Positions 34,017 to 42,181 of a DNA stretch of 64,000 nucleotides are shown here, one piece after another. The position numbers and the translations under genes are program-made. The stretch comes from Flaviflagellibacter deserti (GTDB lineage: Bacteria > Pseudomonadota > Alphaproteobacteria > Rhizobiales > Methylopilaceae), in assembly GCF_042652085.1 (NCBI RefSeq), contig NZ_JBHSJF010000006.1:248001-312000 (forward strand). The letters run 5' to 3'. Numbering within the stretch: the first letter of the stretch is position 1; each line of letters opens with the position of its first letter. The notes under the pieces were generated by a model. That model was not told the origin of the DNA, ran no database searches, and saw only the letters and a list, made by a program, of their open reading frames with translations.

Positions 34017-34688
34017 ATGAACGTTCGTCTTCTCAAGGTTCTCGTCCTCGCGGTCGCCTCGCTCGGCGTCGGGCTCGCAACTTTCAGCCTCGGTAGCAGC
34101 GGCATCGCCGATACGTCGCAAGGCACGCCCGACCCCGCACGCCGGCTCAAGAGCGTTTCGGAGTTCCAGTCGATCGCAGACGCCGGCACCCGCTCACGCG
34201 CGCTTTTCGTTGAGGCGGCAAAGGTCATCACCGACCCTCGCTGCATTAACTGCCATCCGATGAACCGCCAGCCGACGCAGGGCGACAGCATGCATCCGCA
34301 CGTGCCGCTGATGAACGCGGGAGGCGGCGCGGGTCCTGGCATCGGCCCCGACGGCCTGATGTGCAGTGCATGCCACCGTGCTGAGAATTCGCCAGCCATC
34401 CCAGGCAGCCGCGTTGGCTCGGTTCCCGGTAATGCCCATTGGTCGCTCGCGCCGGTCAGCATGGGCTGGCAGAAGCAGACGCTCGGCTATATCTGCCGGC
34501 AGCTGAAAGATCCGACGCGGAACGGCAATCGCAGTCTGACGCAGATACACCGGCATACGATCGAGGATCACCTGGTCGGCTGGGCATGGCATCCCGGCGA
34601 AGGGCGCAGGCCGGCACCCGGCACGCAGGAGGAGTTCAGCGCTCTCATCGGCGCCTGGATCGAGACGGGCGCGGAGTGCCCGTCGTAG
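34017..34688 (+). CDS. Di-heme cytochrome c partner of the molybdenum hydroxylase
   Basis: This 223-residue protein has an N-terminal membrane anchor or signal (VLVLAVASLGVGLATFSLG) and two CxxCH heme-c motifs, CINCH at 76-80 and CSACH at 116-120. The region between is Pro/Gly rich with possible axial His/Met ligands (MHPHVPLM). It follows the Mo subunit directly and is almost certainly its electron acceptor, passing electrons to the respiratory chain. The distribution of domains differs from the usual three-heme alcohol-dehydrogenase cytochrome. Confidence 0.88.
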   Translation: MNVRLLKVLVLAVASLGVGLATFSLGSSGIADTSQGTPDPARRLKSVSEFQSIADAGTRSRALFVEAAKVITDPRCINCHPMNRQPTQGDSMHPHVPLMNAGGGAGPGIGPDGLMCSACHRAENSPAIPGSRVGSVPGNAHWSLAPVSMGWQKQTLGYICRQLKDPTRNGNRSLTQIHRHTIEDHLVGWAWHPGEGRRPAPGTQEEFSALIGAWIETGAECPS

Positions 34689-34710
34689 GGCGAGTCGACG
34701 CGATCGGCCG

Positions 34711-35304
34711 TCAGCCTTCAATCGCTTCAAGCCGGGGACGAGGGGCCAGATCTGCTCGCATATCCCGCGGCGTTTGGAAGGACTCCCTCGCCAGGCCGCG
34801 TGATGCTTCCTTGCCCTTGGGGAAGCCGCTTCTGTCGCTGTAGTCCCGCCTGCGGCCTTTGCCGGCGCTGTGCGTCGCTGAAACGGCCGTGACCGCGGCG
34901 ATGTCGAGCAGGGTGATCCCGGCTATCAAGGCCATTGCAATGGCAGCATTGTCCCGCTTCGGATTTTCGGGGCGCAGCGCAGGGGCCAGCGTAGCGACGT
35001 CCAGCAAGTCACCTGCGACCCGGCTCACCAAACCAACCTGCTTGTCGAAGGAAAGCGTGGGTATCGCGGAGGCGATCTCCCGCACTCCATAGGCCCTTAC
35101 CAAGCTCTCCTTGCCTTGAAGTCCGAGGGTGCGGGTGATGGCGCCGGGGGCAATGACTTCCACGATACCCAGGCCGATGCTGAACCAGCCAAGAGCGCGG
35201 GCGAGCCTATCGGCTCCGGAGAGCGAACTTGGCCCGGATCGAACGATCTTCGGATCTCCCGGCGAGCGGGCGATGTGCGACGACAGATTGGCGAGCGCGT
35301 TCAT
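34711..35304 (-). CDS. Membrane protein of the cyclase/dehydrase-associated type
   Basis: This 197-residue protein has a first span around GWFSIGLGIVEVIAPGAIT, an RAYGVREIASAIPTL segment and a third hydrophobic stretch (AIAMALIAGITLLDIAAVTA), then a basic hydrophilic tail. RAYGxREI and GWFSIGLG recall the membrane part often fused to or next to SRPBCC 'cyclase/dehydrase' proteins in rhizobia; no SRPBCC domain is present here. Function unknown. It is eight bases after the alcohol dehydrogenase and probably co-transcribed. Confidence 0.65.
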   Translation of the reverse strand: MNALANLSSHIARSPGDPKIVRSGPSSLSGADRLARALGWFSIGLGIVEVIAPGAITRTLGLQGKESLVRAYGVREIASAIPTLSFDKQVGLVSRVAGDLLDVATLAPALRPENPKRDNAAIAMALIAGITLLDIAAVTAVSATHSAGKGRRRDYSDRSGFPKGKEASRGLARESFQTPRDMRADLAPRPRLEAIEG

Positions 35305-35312
35305 GCTTTACC

Positions 35313-36488
35313 TCAGGGGTTCAGGACTACTTTGATGCAGCTGTCCTGCTTGTCGCGGAACGTCCTGTACATCTCAGGCCCATCCGCGAGATCGGCCTTG
35401 TGAGTGATGACGAAGGACGGATCGATCTCGTCGTCCTCGATGAGACGGAGAAGGTCATCCGTCCAACGAGCGACGTGCGTCTGGGCCATCCGGAAGGTGA
35501 GGCCCTTGTTCATGGCCATGCCCATCGGCAGCTTGTCGACGAGACCTGTGTAGACGCCCACGATCGAGATCACCCCTGCCGGACGGCAGACATAGATCAT
35601 CTCGCGCAGCGCATGAGGCCGGTCGTTCTCGAGGAGCATCATCTGCTTGGCGCGATCAAGCACGGTATCTGGCTGGGAGAGCGTGACATGGCTCTCGGTG
35701 CCGATCGCATCGATGCATTTCTCGGGGCCCTTGCCGCCGGTGATCTCGTTGAGCCTCTCGATCACGCTCTCATTCAGGAAGTCGATCGTGGTCGCGCCCG
35801 CTGCCTCGGCCATAGACAGTCGCTCCGGCAGGCAATCGATGGCGACGACCTGTTCGGCGCCGAGCAGGATAGCGCTGCGGATCGCCATCTGGCCGACGGG
35901 CCCGCAACCCCAGATCGCGACGGTGTCGCGGGGCTGGATGTCGCATTGAACGGCGGCCTGCCACCCGGTCGGAAGGATGTCGCTGAGGAAGAGCAGCTTA
36001 TCGTCGGGAATGCCGTCCGGCACCTTTACATGCGTTGAATCGGCAAAGGGCACGCGAAGATATTCCGCCTGCCCGCCGGGATAGCCGCCGGTGAGGTGCG
36101 AATAGCCGAACAGGCCCGCAGTCGCGTGGCCGAAGACTTTGTCGGCCAAAAACTTCTTGCGATTGCTCCGCTCGCAGACCGAGAAATTCTGGCGGCGGCA
36201 TTGTTCGCATTCGCCACAGGTGATGGTGAAAGGAATGACGACGCGGTCGCCCTTCTTGAGGGTGTGCCTGGCGCCGGAGCCCACCTCGACCACCTCGCCC
36301 ATGCTCTCGTGACCCATGATGTCGCCGGGCAGCATAGCCGGAACGAGATTGTGAAAGAGGTGGAGGTCTGAGCCGCAGATGGCGCAACTCGTCACCTTGA
36401 TGATGGCGTCGCGCGCGTCTTCGATCTCCGGGTCTGAAACCGTGTCGCAGCGAATGTCTTCCTTGCCGTGCCAAACCAGGGCTCGCAT
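35313..36488 (-). CDS. Zinc-dependent alcohol dehydrogenase (glutathione-independent FDH-like)
   Basis: This 391-residue MDR enzyme has catalytic-zinc ligands in CAICGSDLHLF and GHESMGEVVEVG, the structural-zinc Cys set in ITCGECEQCRRQNFSVCE and the NAD-binding WGCGPVGQMAIRSAIL. The long form with SDILPTGWQAAVQC and an insertion around IGTESHVTLSQPD resembles glutathione-independent formaldehyde-dehydrogenase-like proteins of rhizobia. Start at 36488 (MRALVWHG) is preferred to 36497 because GGAGG is 11 bases upstream of it and only two from the other. The substrate is not fixed by the sequence. Confidence 0.9.
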   Translation of the reverse strand: MRALVWHGKEDIRCDTVSDPEIEDARDAIIKVTSCAICGSDLHLFHNLVPAMLPGDIMGHESMGEVVEVGSGARHTLKKGDRVVIPFTITCGECEQCRRQNFSVCERSNRKKFLADKVFGHATAGLFGYSHLTGGYPGGQAEYLRVPFADSTHVKVPDGIPDDKLLFLSDILPTGWQAAVQCDIQPRDTVAIWGCGPVGQMAIRSAILLGAEQVVAIDCLPERLSMAEAAGATTIDFLNESVIERLNEITGGKGPEKCIDAIGTESHVTLSQPDTVLDRAKQMMLLENDRPHALREMIYVCRPAGVISIVGVYTGLVDKLPMGMAMNKGLTFRMAQTHVARWTDDLLRLIEDDEIDPSFVITHKADLADGPEMYRTFRDKQDSCIKVVLNP

Positions 36489-36829
36489 CGCACCCATTTC
36501 CTCCGTTCACCCAGCCCGACCCAACGCAAGGAACATTTGGAGGTTCGCCATGGTACGATTCCGCTCTCAGTCACGCGGCGCATCATCAATGGTAATGATT
36601 TCGGCTGCTCATCGGGACCGCCTCCCGGTGGCCCCTTGAGGCCGTTGCCGAAAACGGTCGGGAAGGAAACGGAGCCGTCTGCAATCGCGTGTTGGAAAGG
36701 CGAAGCACCGGGACCGCCGAACTCGATCGATGATCGAGAGGTCAAGTTGCCCGTGAAGCAGCGTGGCGACCCCGACTGCTTTATGGGTGAGCGCAGCATT
36801 TGGTGTTCTCGGGTGACGGAAACGGCGGG
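36489..36829. other. Region without a supported gene
   Basis: A 29-codon frame at 36550-36639 (MVRFRSQSRGASSMVMIS...) has a good TTTGGAGG ribosome site but no recognisable features; it may be a leader peptide or a broken gene start. The rest is Pro/Gly-rich in all frames and gives no convincing coding signal. The promoter of the alcohol dehydrogenase must lie here. Confidence 0.4.
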
Positions 36830-37123
36830 TTAGAGCAGGAGCCAACCGATCAGTGCCGCCAAACTCAGGCTGCCGATGATCACGTACAGCGCGCCTGGCC
36901 AGAACGGCGGTTCGCTCCCTTCCGATTGAGGTTGCCGTGGCTGGCGTATCTCTCCCTTCATGGCCAGCCGAACGGCCGGTTCGGGCGGAGGCGTTCCGGC
37001 CGCTTCGTCGTCGGCGCCAAGTGGCACGGCCGCCGGATCGGGAAAGGCAACCTTGCCGGCCGTCTGGCCGGCGTCGATCGCTCCGCGGAGCTGTTCGGGA
37101 CGGGCAGGGCGCTCGTGCATCAT
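36830..37123 (-). CDS. Small tail-anchored membrane protein
   Basis: This 97-residue protein has a long hydrophilic Pro-rich N-terminal part and a C-terminal membrane span (FWPGALYVIIGSLSLAALIG) ending WLLL. I do not recognise a family. Its start overlaps the stop of the 30-residue gene upstream (TGATG), so the two are translationally coupled; a second in-frame ATG follows immediately. Confidence 0.6.
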   Translation of the reverse strand: MMHERPARPEQLRGAIDAGQTAGKVAFPDPAAVPLGADDEAAGTPPPEPAVRLAMKGEIRQPRQPQSEGSEPPFWPGALYVIIGSLSLAALIGWLLL

Positions 37124-37215
37124 CAACCCGGAATGAGAAGTTTCAGAACGCCGGTTACGACCAGCAGACCGATAACGAAAATGATGACGATCGCCCAAAT
37201 CAGAAGCTTGATCAT
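37123..37215 (-). CDS. 30-residue single-span membrane peptide
   Basis: The frame reads MIKLLIWAIVIIFVIGLLVV then TGVLKLLIPG, almost entirely hydrophobic with one N-terminal Lys, and ends in the TGATG overlap with the next gene. A GGTGGGA stretch lies about seven bases upstream. The coupling and clean hydrophobic composition favour a real small protein. Confidence 0.5.
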   Translation of the reverse strand: MIKLLIWAIVIIFVIGLLVVTGVLKLLIPG

Positions 37216-37248
37216 GTGAAATTCCCACCGTTCAGCAAGGCCTGCACC

Positions 37249-37536
37249 TCACTGCGAATTCGTGCCCGCGCCGCTATGGATCGAAGATGGATCGCGATAG
37301 GAACCGCCACCGTCGGCCCGGCTACCGCTGGTGGGAGCAGTCCCGGTCGCGGCACGGCCCGCTTCGTTCCTGTCGGAAGTGCTCTGTGTCGTGTCCGGCC
37401 TGGCTGCCTTGCAGTCCGTATTCGCCGCGCAATTCGCCGGCGGCGAGACGTTGCCGGGCGGCGTTTCGGTCTGCTGAGCGAAGGCGGCCGTGTTGACGGT
37501 GAGTCCCGCTGCGATGGCTAGGATGCGAATGATCAT
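37249..37536 (-). CDS. Small secreted hypothetical protein
   Basis: This 95-residue protein has a signal peptide (IIRILAIAAGLTVNTAAFAQ, cleavage after AFA) and a mature part rich in Thr, Ser, Pro, Asn and Gly with two cysteines (NCAANTDCKAA) likely bridged. It is unstructured-looking apart from that. The start is strongly supported by AGGAGG. No family recognised. Confidence 0.65.
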   Translation of the reverse strand: MIIRILAIAAGLTVNTAAFAQQTETPPGNVSPPANCAANTDCKAARPDTTQSTSDRNEAGRAATGTAPTSGSRADGGGSYRDPSSIHSGAGTNSQ

Positions 37537-37716
37537 GTGCTGTCCTCCTGCTTCTCAATTCACAGAAGCCAATGAGGTTCGACCTGTCCGTTACCGGACC
37601 GATTTTGCAGCTGGCGGGACTTTTCCGGCGTTCTGACGGTTTCCGGGGAAGAACGCCCGCGTCGATCATCGATCGGGCGCGTCGCGTGCTTCGTTACCTT
37701 TTGAATAGGCTATCCC

Positions 37717-38061
37717 ATGAACGTCCTTATATCCGCACTGTTCGTTTGTCTGGCGGGCGCGGCGATGGCTCAGGAGGGCGACACCAGCCCTCGCCAGAAG
37801 GCTGCTCCGCAGGAGGAGGCGATGTGGAGTTGTACGACCCAAGTGGAAGAGATGAACCTCCAAGACAATGAACAGAAGAAGCAGTGGATGATGGCGTGTC
37901 TTACCGGGATTGCCGGAACACCTCCGGGACCGGGCAAGGTGCCGGAAGAACAGCAGGCCAAGATCTGCACGCAGCAGGCCGACTATTTGAAGCTGAGCGG
38001 CGGCGAGCGCGATAACTGGCTGAAGGCTTGCAGTGAACGCAACTCGAAGCAGCCAGGGTGA
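37717..38061 (+). CDS. Secreted protein with two PsiF-like repeats
   Basis: This 114-residue protein has a short signal peptide ending AMA-QEGD, then two helical-hairpin repeats: WSCTTQVEEMNLQDNEQKKQ ending in MACL, and ICTQQADYLKLSGGERDNWL ending in KACS. The Cys-x(n)-L-x-G-x2-R-x3-Cys layout is like the PsiF repeat of phosphate-starvation-inducible proteins. Function of that family is unknown. It is separate from its neighbours, and there is no visible Pho box I can vouch for. Confidence 0.65.
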   Translation: MNVLISALFVCLAGAAMAQEGDTSPRQKAAPQEEAMWSCTTQVEEMNLQDNEQKKQWMMACLTGIAGTPPGPGKVPEEQQAKICTQQADYLKLSGGERDNWLKACSERNSKQPG

Positions 38062-38514
38062 TGCGATGTCGCCTGGCCGCCTCGAGTAGGCTGGACTGAA
38101 GGCCGTTGTGACCCGGGCCTTGGGCGATGGTGAGCTTCAATCAGAGGCCTTCGCGCATCGCCGAGGCGAAACGCTAACGGACATGAGGCCGGTCAAAAGC
38201 TCTCAGCTCTTCAACGCGGGGAGCCGGTCCGTCCACGAGCGTTGAATGGAAGGCTCCTAGCTCTAGGGCAGTTTCTTTGAACGGCCGCGCTCACGGGTTC
38301 TTACCATCCCCAGTCCCTATCTCTGTTCCGGTCATGAGCGGTAGCGAACCGAGCGCACGGCGGGTGAACCTTTGATTGCGTGCCCGGATTTCTCGATTGG
38401 CTGGAGAGAGGAGACGAATCCAATGACGAAGCTTTTCGCAACGACTTTTGCACGAGAAGAGGGCTCCGGTCCGCGAGGGCCGTGGGGCGCGTCTCGTTGG
38501 TATGGAGTTGCGCC
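38062..38514. other. Region without a supported gene
   Basis: About 450 bases without a convincing reading frame on either strand; frames present have no ribosome sites and mixed composition. It precedes a small hypothetical gene and may hold its promoter. Confidence 0.4.
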
Positions 38515-38751
38515 ATGGGCGGCGAAATAACAATTCACCATGAACTGACGTGCCACGATTTAGCTGCGATAGCGATCGTGAACCAGATAATCCGCGCCGG
38601 AGCGGCTTACGGCCTTTCACCCTCTGAAATTGCGGAAGACATCAGAGCGCATCGCGCTCTGAACGTCTCCAGCGTGTCCGTCGAGAATCTGGAGGATACG
38701 GGCGGGTATCGAGTCTGCGGCTGCGTCGTTCTCAAGCGAACGCTGAAGTAA
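38515..38751 (+). CDS. Small hypothetical protein
   Basis: This 78-residue soluble protein (MGGEITIHHELTCHDLAAIA ...) has a central helix (NQIIRAGAAYGLSPSEIAED) and a C-terminal strand region ending CGCVVLKRTLK. GGAG lies nine bases before the ATG. A longer frame extends upstream but has no better start. I do not recognise a family. Confidence 0.5.
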   Translation: MGGEITIHHELTCHDLAAIAIVNQIIRAGAAYGLSPSEIAEDIRAHRALNVSSVSVENLEDTGGYRVCGCVVLKRTLK

Positions 38752-38782
38752 TTGGCAGAGGCGTCAAGCCTGCCAGCTCAGT

Positions 38783-39508
38783 TTATATCAGGTGCAGATA
38801 GGTGTCGTCGAAGGTAGCTGCGCGCTTCAGGCCGTTCCAATCGGTGATGTTCAGGTGGCCTCTGTCCCAACGGATCAGGCCATCCGCTCTCAAGGTCTGC
38901 AGGGTGCGGTTGATATGAACGGTCGAGAGACCGAGCGCATCGCCGAGCTTTTCCTGGGTGATCGGCAGTTCGATCTTATGGCCGTTGGACAAGCCCACCG
39001 CACTGTAGCGGACGAAAAGCTCGCAAAGGAAATGAGCGATCCGGCCGTACGCGTCGCGACGTCCCAAACCGGCCATCCATTCCCTGAAGATGGCCGCGTC
39101 GATCAAGGTGTCGCGCCACAGCGCATTTCGAATCCGGGGATGTTCGTCGATCAGGCGGTTCATCGTTCCGTGGGGCACGAATGCCACGCTGCTCTGCACG
39201 ACCGTCCCGATGTTGTGATCCATGACCTGCAGGTGAAGGCTCTGCAGATCCGGGATATCGCCGGCTATGTGGAACGAGAAGATCTGCCGCTTGCCCTCGC
39301 CGAGAAGCTTGTAGCGATAGAGAAGGCCGTCGAGCAGGATGCAGCATTGCGACGGTCGATCATGATCGCGAGCAATGTCCTGGTCGCCCCTGATTGTGCG
39401 TGCCACAAGCGGCAAAGATGCGAGCGCGTCGTATTCTTCCGGCGAGAGATTGAAGATGCTCTCGAGCTTACGGATCAATGGATAAATCAGCGATAAATGC
39501 AGCGACAT
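38783..39508 (-). CDS. Crp/Fnr-family transcriptional regulator
   Basis: This 241-residue protein has a cNMP-binding-like beta-roll (about 38-125; SFHIAGDIPDLQSLHLQVM) and a C-terminal winged helix with ITQEKLGDALGLSTVHINRT as the recognition region. It lacks the N-terminal Cys cluster of true FNR and the cAMP-contact set of CRP, so it belongs to the many effector-unknown Crp/Fnr proteins of Hyphomicrobiales. It is a paralogue of the gene at 39984-40712, sharing GxxxxxWxxDR-style C-termini. Start follows GGGAGAGG. Confidence 0.9.
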   Translation of the reverse strand: MSLHLSLIYPLIRKLESIFNLSPEEYDALASLPLVARTIRGDQDIARDHDRPSQCCILLDGLLYRYKLLGEGKRQIFSFHIAGDIPDLQSLHLQVMDHNIGTVVQSSVAFVPHGTMNRLIDEHPRIRNALWRDTLIDAAIFREWMAGLGRRDAYGRIAHFLCELFVRYSAVGLSNGHKIELPITQEKLGDALGLSTVHINRTLQTLRADGLIRWDRGHLNITDWNGLKRAATFDDTYLHLI

Positions 39509-39745
39509 AGCCTCTCCCAGCCGGGGAGCGCTATGCCTCGGTCGATCAGATGACTTTACAGATCGTGATCAGCGACCGCGCTAAACTGCATCTGGTTCTT
39601 CCATTAACATGGAGCACGTCGTCCGATTATCATTGGCTTTTCCGAACTCTTTTTTTTTGGTCCTTTTGCCCTATGATTTGCTCATCACCGTGATCAATAG
39701 GCGCCGGTGACTGAGAGACATCGTGCTCCCGCCGGGGGAGTGTAG

Positions 39746-39976
39746 ATGCCGCGCTATTTTTTTCATGTCGTCGACCATTCATTCACGATCGATGACGAGG
39801 GGACCGAACTTCGCGATATCGAAGCCGCCCGGGCTGAAGCGATCCAGACAGCCGGCGAGATTCTACGGCATTCACCCCGCAATGTCTGGGATGGTTCGGA
39901 ATGGCAGATGCATGTGACCGATGAGACCCGCCAAACCTTGCTGAAGCTCACGTTCAAGGCCGAGAACCTGCAATAG
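39746..39976 (+). CDS. DUF6894-family small protein
   Basis: This 76-residue protein begins MPRYFFHVVDHSFTIDDEGT and continues ELRDIEAARAEAIQTAGEIL, the signature of the DUF6894 family that is abundant in Hyphomicrobiales. It is a soluble alpha/beta protein with no known role. GGGGAG lies upstream. It is convergent with a Crp/Fnr gene. Confidence 0.85.
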   Translation: MPRYFFHVVDHSFTIDDEGTELRDIEAARAEAIQTAGEILRHSPRNVWDGSEWQMHVTDETRQTLLKLTFKAENLQ

Positions 39977-39983
39977 CCGACGT

Positions 39984-40712
39984 CTAACGCGGTTCCCGAA
40001 TAAGATTGAGGTAGAGTTCGGAGAACTCGCCGAGATCCTGCAGACCTTGCCAATTGGCGATCGTCACGATGCCGTTCTGCCAGCTTACGAGCTTCCGCTC
40101 GCGAAGTTCCTTCAGCACCCGGTTCACGTGAACCGTCGAGAGCCCAAGCGTATCGCCAAGCTCCTCCTGCGTCAGCGGACAACGGAAGGACCATCCATCG
40201 GTCAATCCGACCAGCTGAAGGCGGCAGAACAACTCGCAGATGAGATGGGCCATGTGCGCGGTGGCCGAGCTTCGGCCCATCATGGTCAGCCACTCACGAT
40301 GAATCGCGGCGTCGATCAGCGTGCCCAGCCACAACAATCTCGCTAGGTGCGGCTTCTCTTCGGTGATCCGGAGAAGCGTCGCATGCGGAACCAGTGCCAG
40401 CTCGCACGCGGTCAACGCCATTACGCCGTGATCCATCGTCTTCAGCAGGAAACTGTGCAAGTCGACGAAGTCGCCCGGCACATGAATAGCCGTGATCTGC
40501 CGTCGTCCGCTGGGCAAGATCTTGTACCGGGCGGCAAAACCTTCCACGAGGAGACTAGATTCCCGAGGACGATCGGCCTCTCGAACAATGTCGTCATCAG
40601 TGGCAACGCGCCTTAGCCTGGCGATGCTTCCTGCCAGCGTTTCCTTTTCGTCAGCAGAAAGTCGATCCCGTTGTTCCAGTTTGGCAATGAGCAAGTCAAC
40701 AGGGGACGTCAT
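39984..40712 (-). CDS. Crp/Fnr-family transcriptional regulator
   Basis: This 242-residue regulator has a beta-roll (about 38-125; AIHVPGDFVDLHSFLLKTMD) and a helix-turn-helix, LTQEELGDTLGLSTVHVNRV, nearly the same as the gene at 38783-39508. No FNR-type cysteines are present. The start overlaps the stop of a 73-residue protein (ATGA), making a two-gene operon. The effector and targets are not evident. Confidence 0.92.
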   Translation of the reverse strand: MTSPVDLLIAKLEQRDRLSADEKETLAGSIARLRRVATDDDIVREADRPRESSLLVEGFAARYKILPSGRRQITAIHVPGDFVDLHSFLLKTMDHGVMALTACELALVPHATLLRITEEKPHLARLLWLGTLIDAAIHREWLTMMGRSSATAHMAHLICELFCRLQLVGLTDGWSFRCPLTQEELGDTLGLSTVHVNRVLKELRERKLVSWQNGIVTIANWQGLQDLGEFSELYLNLIREPR

Positions 40713-40930
40713 TCGCGATGAGTCGCTTCTAGCGAACGCGACAGAACCGGTCGCTCTCCTTCGCCGACGACTTCGACGGACAATGTTTGTCTGGGCTTCA
40801 AACGTCCGTCGTGATCACGGACCGTCTCTCCCATCAGGATGACAGCCGTCCGCCATGCTTCATCGCCGTCCTTGAATTCCTGGGGCTCAGGATCTGGCGG
40901 AAGCGATAAACGAAATCGGTACGTAGGCAT
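40709..40930 (-). CDS. Small protein, DUF6894-like, coupled to Crp/Fnr
   Basis: This 73-residue protein (MPTYRFRLSLPPDPEPQEFK) contains GDEAWRTAVILMGETVRDHD, which closely matches the 75-residue protein at 63006-63233 (DDEAWAEAVTLCGEMLRDMD). The overall strand-helix-strand design resembles DUF6894 proteins. Start at 40930 is the natural one; longer frames add low-quality sequence. Its stop overlaps the Crp/Fnr start by four bases. Function unknown; coupling suggests a role linked to the regulator. Confidence 0.75.
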   Translation of the reverse strand: MPTYRFRLSLPPDPEPQEFKDGDEAWRTAVILMGETVRDHDGRLKPRQTLSVEVVGEGERPVLSRSLEATHRE

Positions 40931-41368
40931 TGCGTCCGTTGTGTCAGGATAAGCCGGTCCGGCAATTAACCTACGTTGCTTGTTCGAAGTTCCGTCAGCG
41001 GTCACCGCCAAACGGTCGAGTAGTCATACAGAAGCTATGTAGTCGCGCCCGCGTGACTTCATCTTCGTCCCAGGACGCGGGAGGGCTCGCTGGAACGGCT
41101 GCTCCTGAAGCGCGACGGCTTGGTACGCTTTAGCTCGCAACCTGATGTGCCGCTTTCGGGTTAACGACAAGAGCGGCCGCCATCCGGCCTCTCCATGGAC
41201 GCCTCGGCAGGTTCGCAGCCTCACCTGTGCGAGGCGTCCAACGGAGAATGGTGCTGACTGAGCGTCCTTGTTCCGCATCGGAGCAGATTGCCTGAGGTTG
41301 GAAGATCAACTCTCCCGGTATCCGGCCCGGCCAAGCCGATGTTGAGAAAGCGCAAAGGGGTGCCTGTC
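40931..41368. other. Intergenic region between divergent genes
   Basis: No convincing gene is seen in this stretch. It must hold the promoter for the small protein/Crp operon and for the SDR gene. Short frames present lack ribosome sites. Confidence 0.4.
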
Positions 41369-42157
41369 ATGCCGCAACGCCCGCTTGCTGTCGTCACCGG
41401 AGCCTCGTCGGGAATTGGCTTCGAACTCGCGAGATGTTGTGCCGAGCACGATATGGATCTCGTCGTCGCAGCGGACCTGCCAGAAATCGAGCAGGCGGCG
41501 CACGAGCTTCGGAGCACAGGCGTCGAAGTCACTCCGCTCAAGGTCGATCTCGCGCTTACCGACGGTGTGGACCGCCTTTGCGAAACTATTGGGGGGCTGA
41601 ATCGCCCGGTCGATTGCCTGCTCGCCAATGCCGGGCAGGGCCTTGGCCACGCCTTCCTGGATCAGGATTTCGAAGCGGCCCGAAAGGTCGTCGATACCAA
41701 CATCACAGGCACGATCTACCTCATCCACAGGATCGGGCGCGAGATGCGGATTCGTGGGGAAGGTCGTATCCTGATCACCGGCTCGATCGCGGGCTTCACG
41801 CCGGGCTCGTTCCAGGCGGTCTACAACGGAACGAAGGCCTTCATCGACAGCTTCTCCTTCGCCCTGCGTGAGGAACTGAAGGACTCCGGCGTCACCGTCA
41901 CCTGTCTAATGCCTGGCGCGACCGACACCGAATTCTTCGATCGAGCCGAGATGGCGGATACCGCGGTGGCGCAAGGCAAAAAGGACGACCCCGCATTCGT
42001 AGCCCGCGTCGGGTTCGACGCCATGATGGACGGGGAGGGCGATGTCATCGCCGGCTGGAAGAACAAGCTGATGAGCGCGATGGCGAACATCACACCCGCC
42101 GGCATGCTGGCTGGCCAACACCGCAAAATGACCGAGCCAGGTTCCGGCCAGAAGTGA
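41369..42157 (+). CDS. Short-chain dehydrogenase/reductase
   Basis: This 262-residue SDR has TGASSGIGFELARCCAE (cofactor loop), LLANAGQGLGHAF (NNAG-type motif), ITGSIAGFTPGSFQAVYNGT with catalytic Ser and the Tyr-x3-Lys (YNGTK), and LMPGATDTEFFDRAEM. An Asp at the end of strand 2 (VVAADL) points to NAD preference. Substrate unknown. Start at 41369 follows AGGGG; ATG at 41339 is an alternative. It stands alone before the leftward glycan cluster, with which it converges. Confidence 0.85.
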   Translation: MPQRPLAVVTGASSGIGFELARCCAEHDMDLVVAADLPEIEQAAHELRSTGVEVTPLKVDLALTDGVDRLCETIGGLNRPVDCLLANAGQGLGHAFLDQDFEAARKVVDTNITGTIYLIHRIGREMRIRGEGRILITGSIAGFTPGSFQAVYNGTKAFIDSFSFALREELKDSGVTVTCLMPGATDTEFFDRAEMADTAVAQGKKDDPAFVARVGFDAMMDGEGDVIAGWKNKLMSAMANITPAGMLAGQHRKMTEPGSGQK

Positions 42158-42181
42158 CGGACGTTCGCCGCCAGACAGCGG

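Noticed and set aside
39541..39745. FNR-box-like TTGAT/ATCAA matches upstream of the small DUF6894 gene
   Set aside because: Half-sites are not at the correct spacing; no full TTGAT-N4-ATCAA found.
41023..41039. 17-bp sequence GTCATACAGAAGCTATG also present at 52273-52289
   Set aside because: One copy is inside the coding sequence of the MDR gene; a single match of this length in 64 kb is compatible with chance and nothing flanks it.
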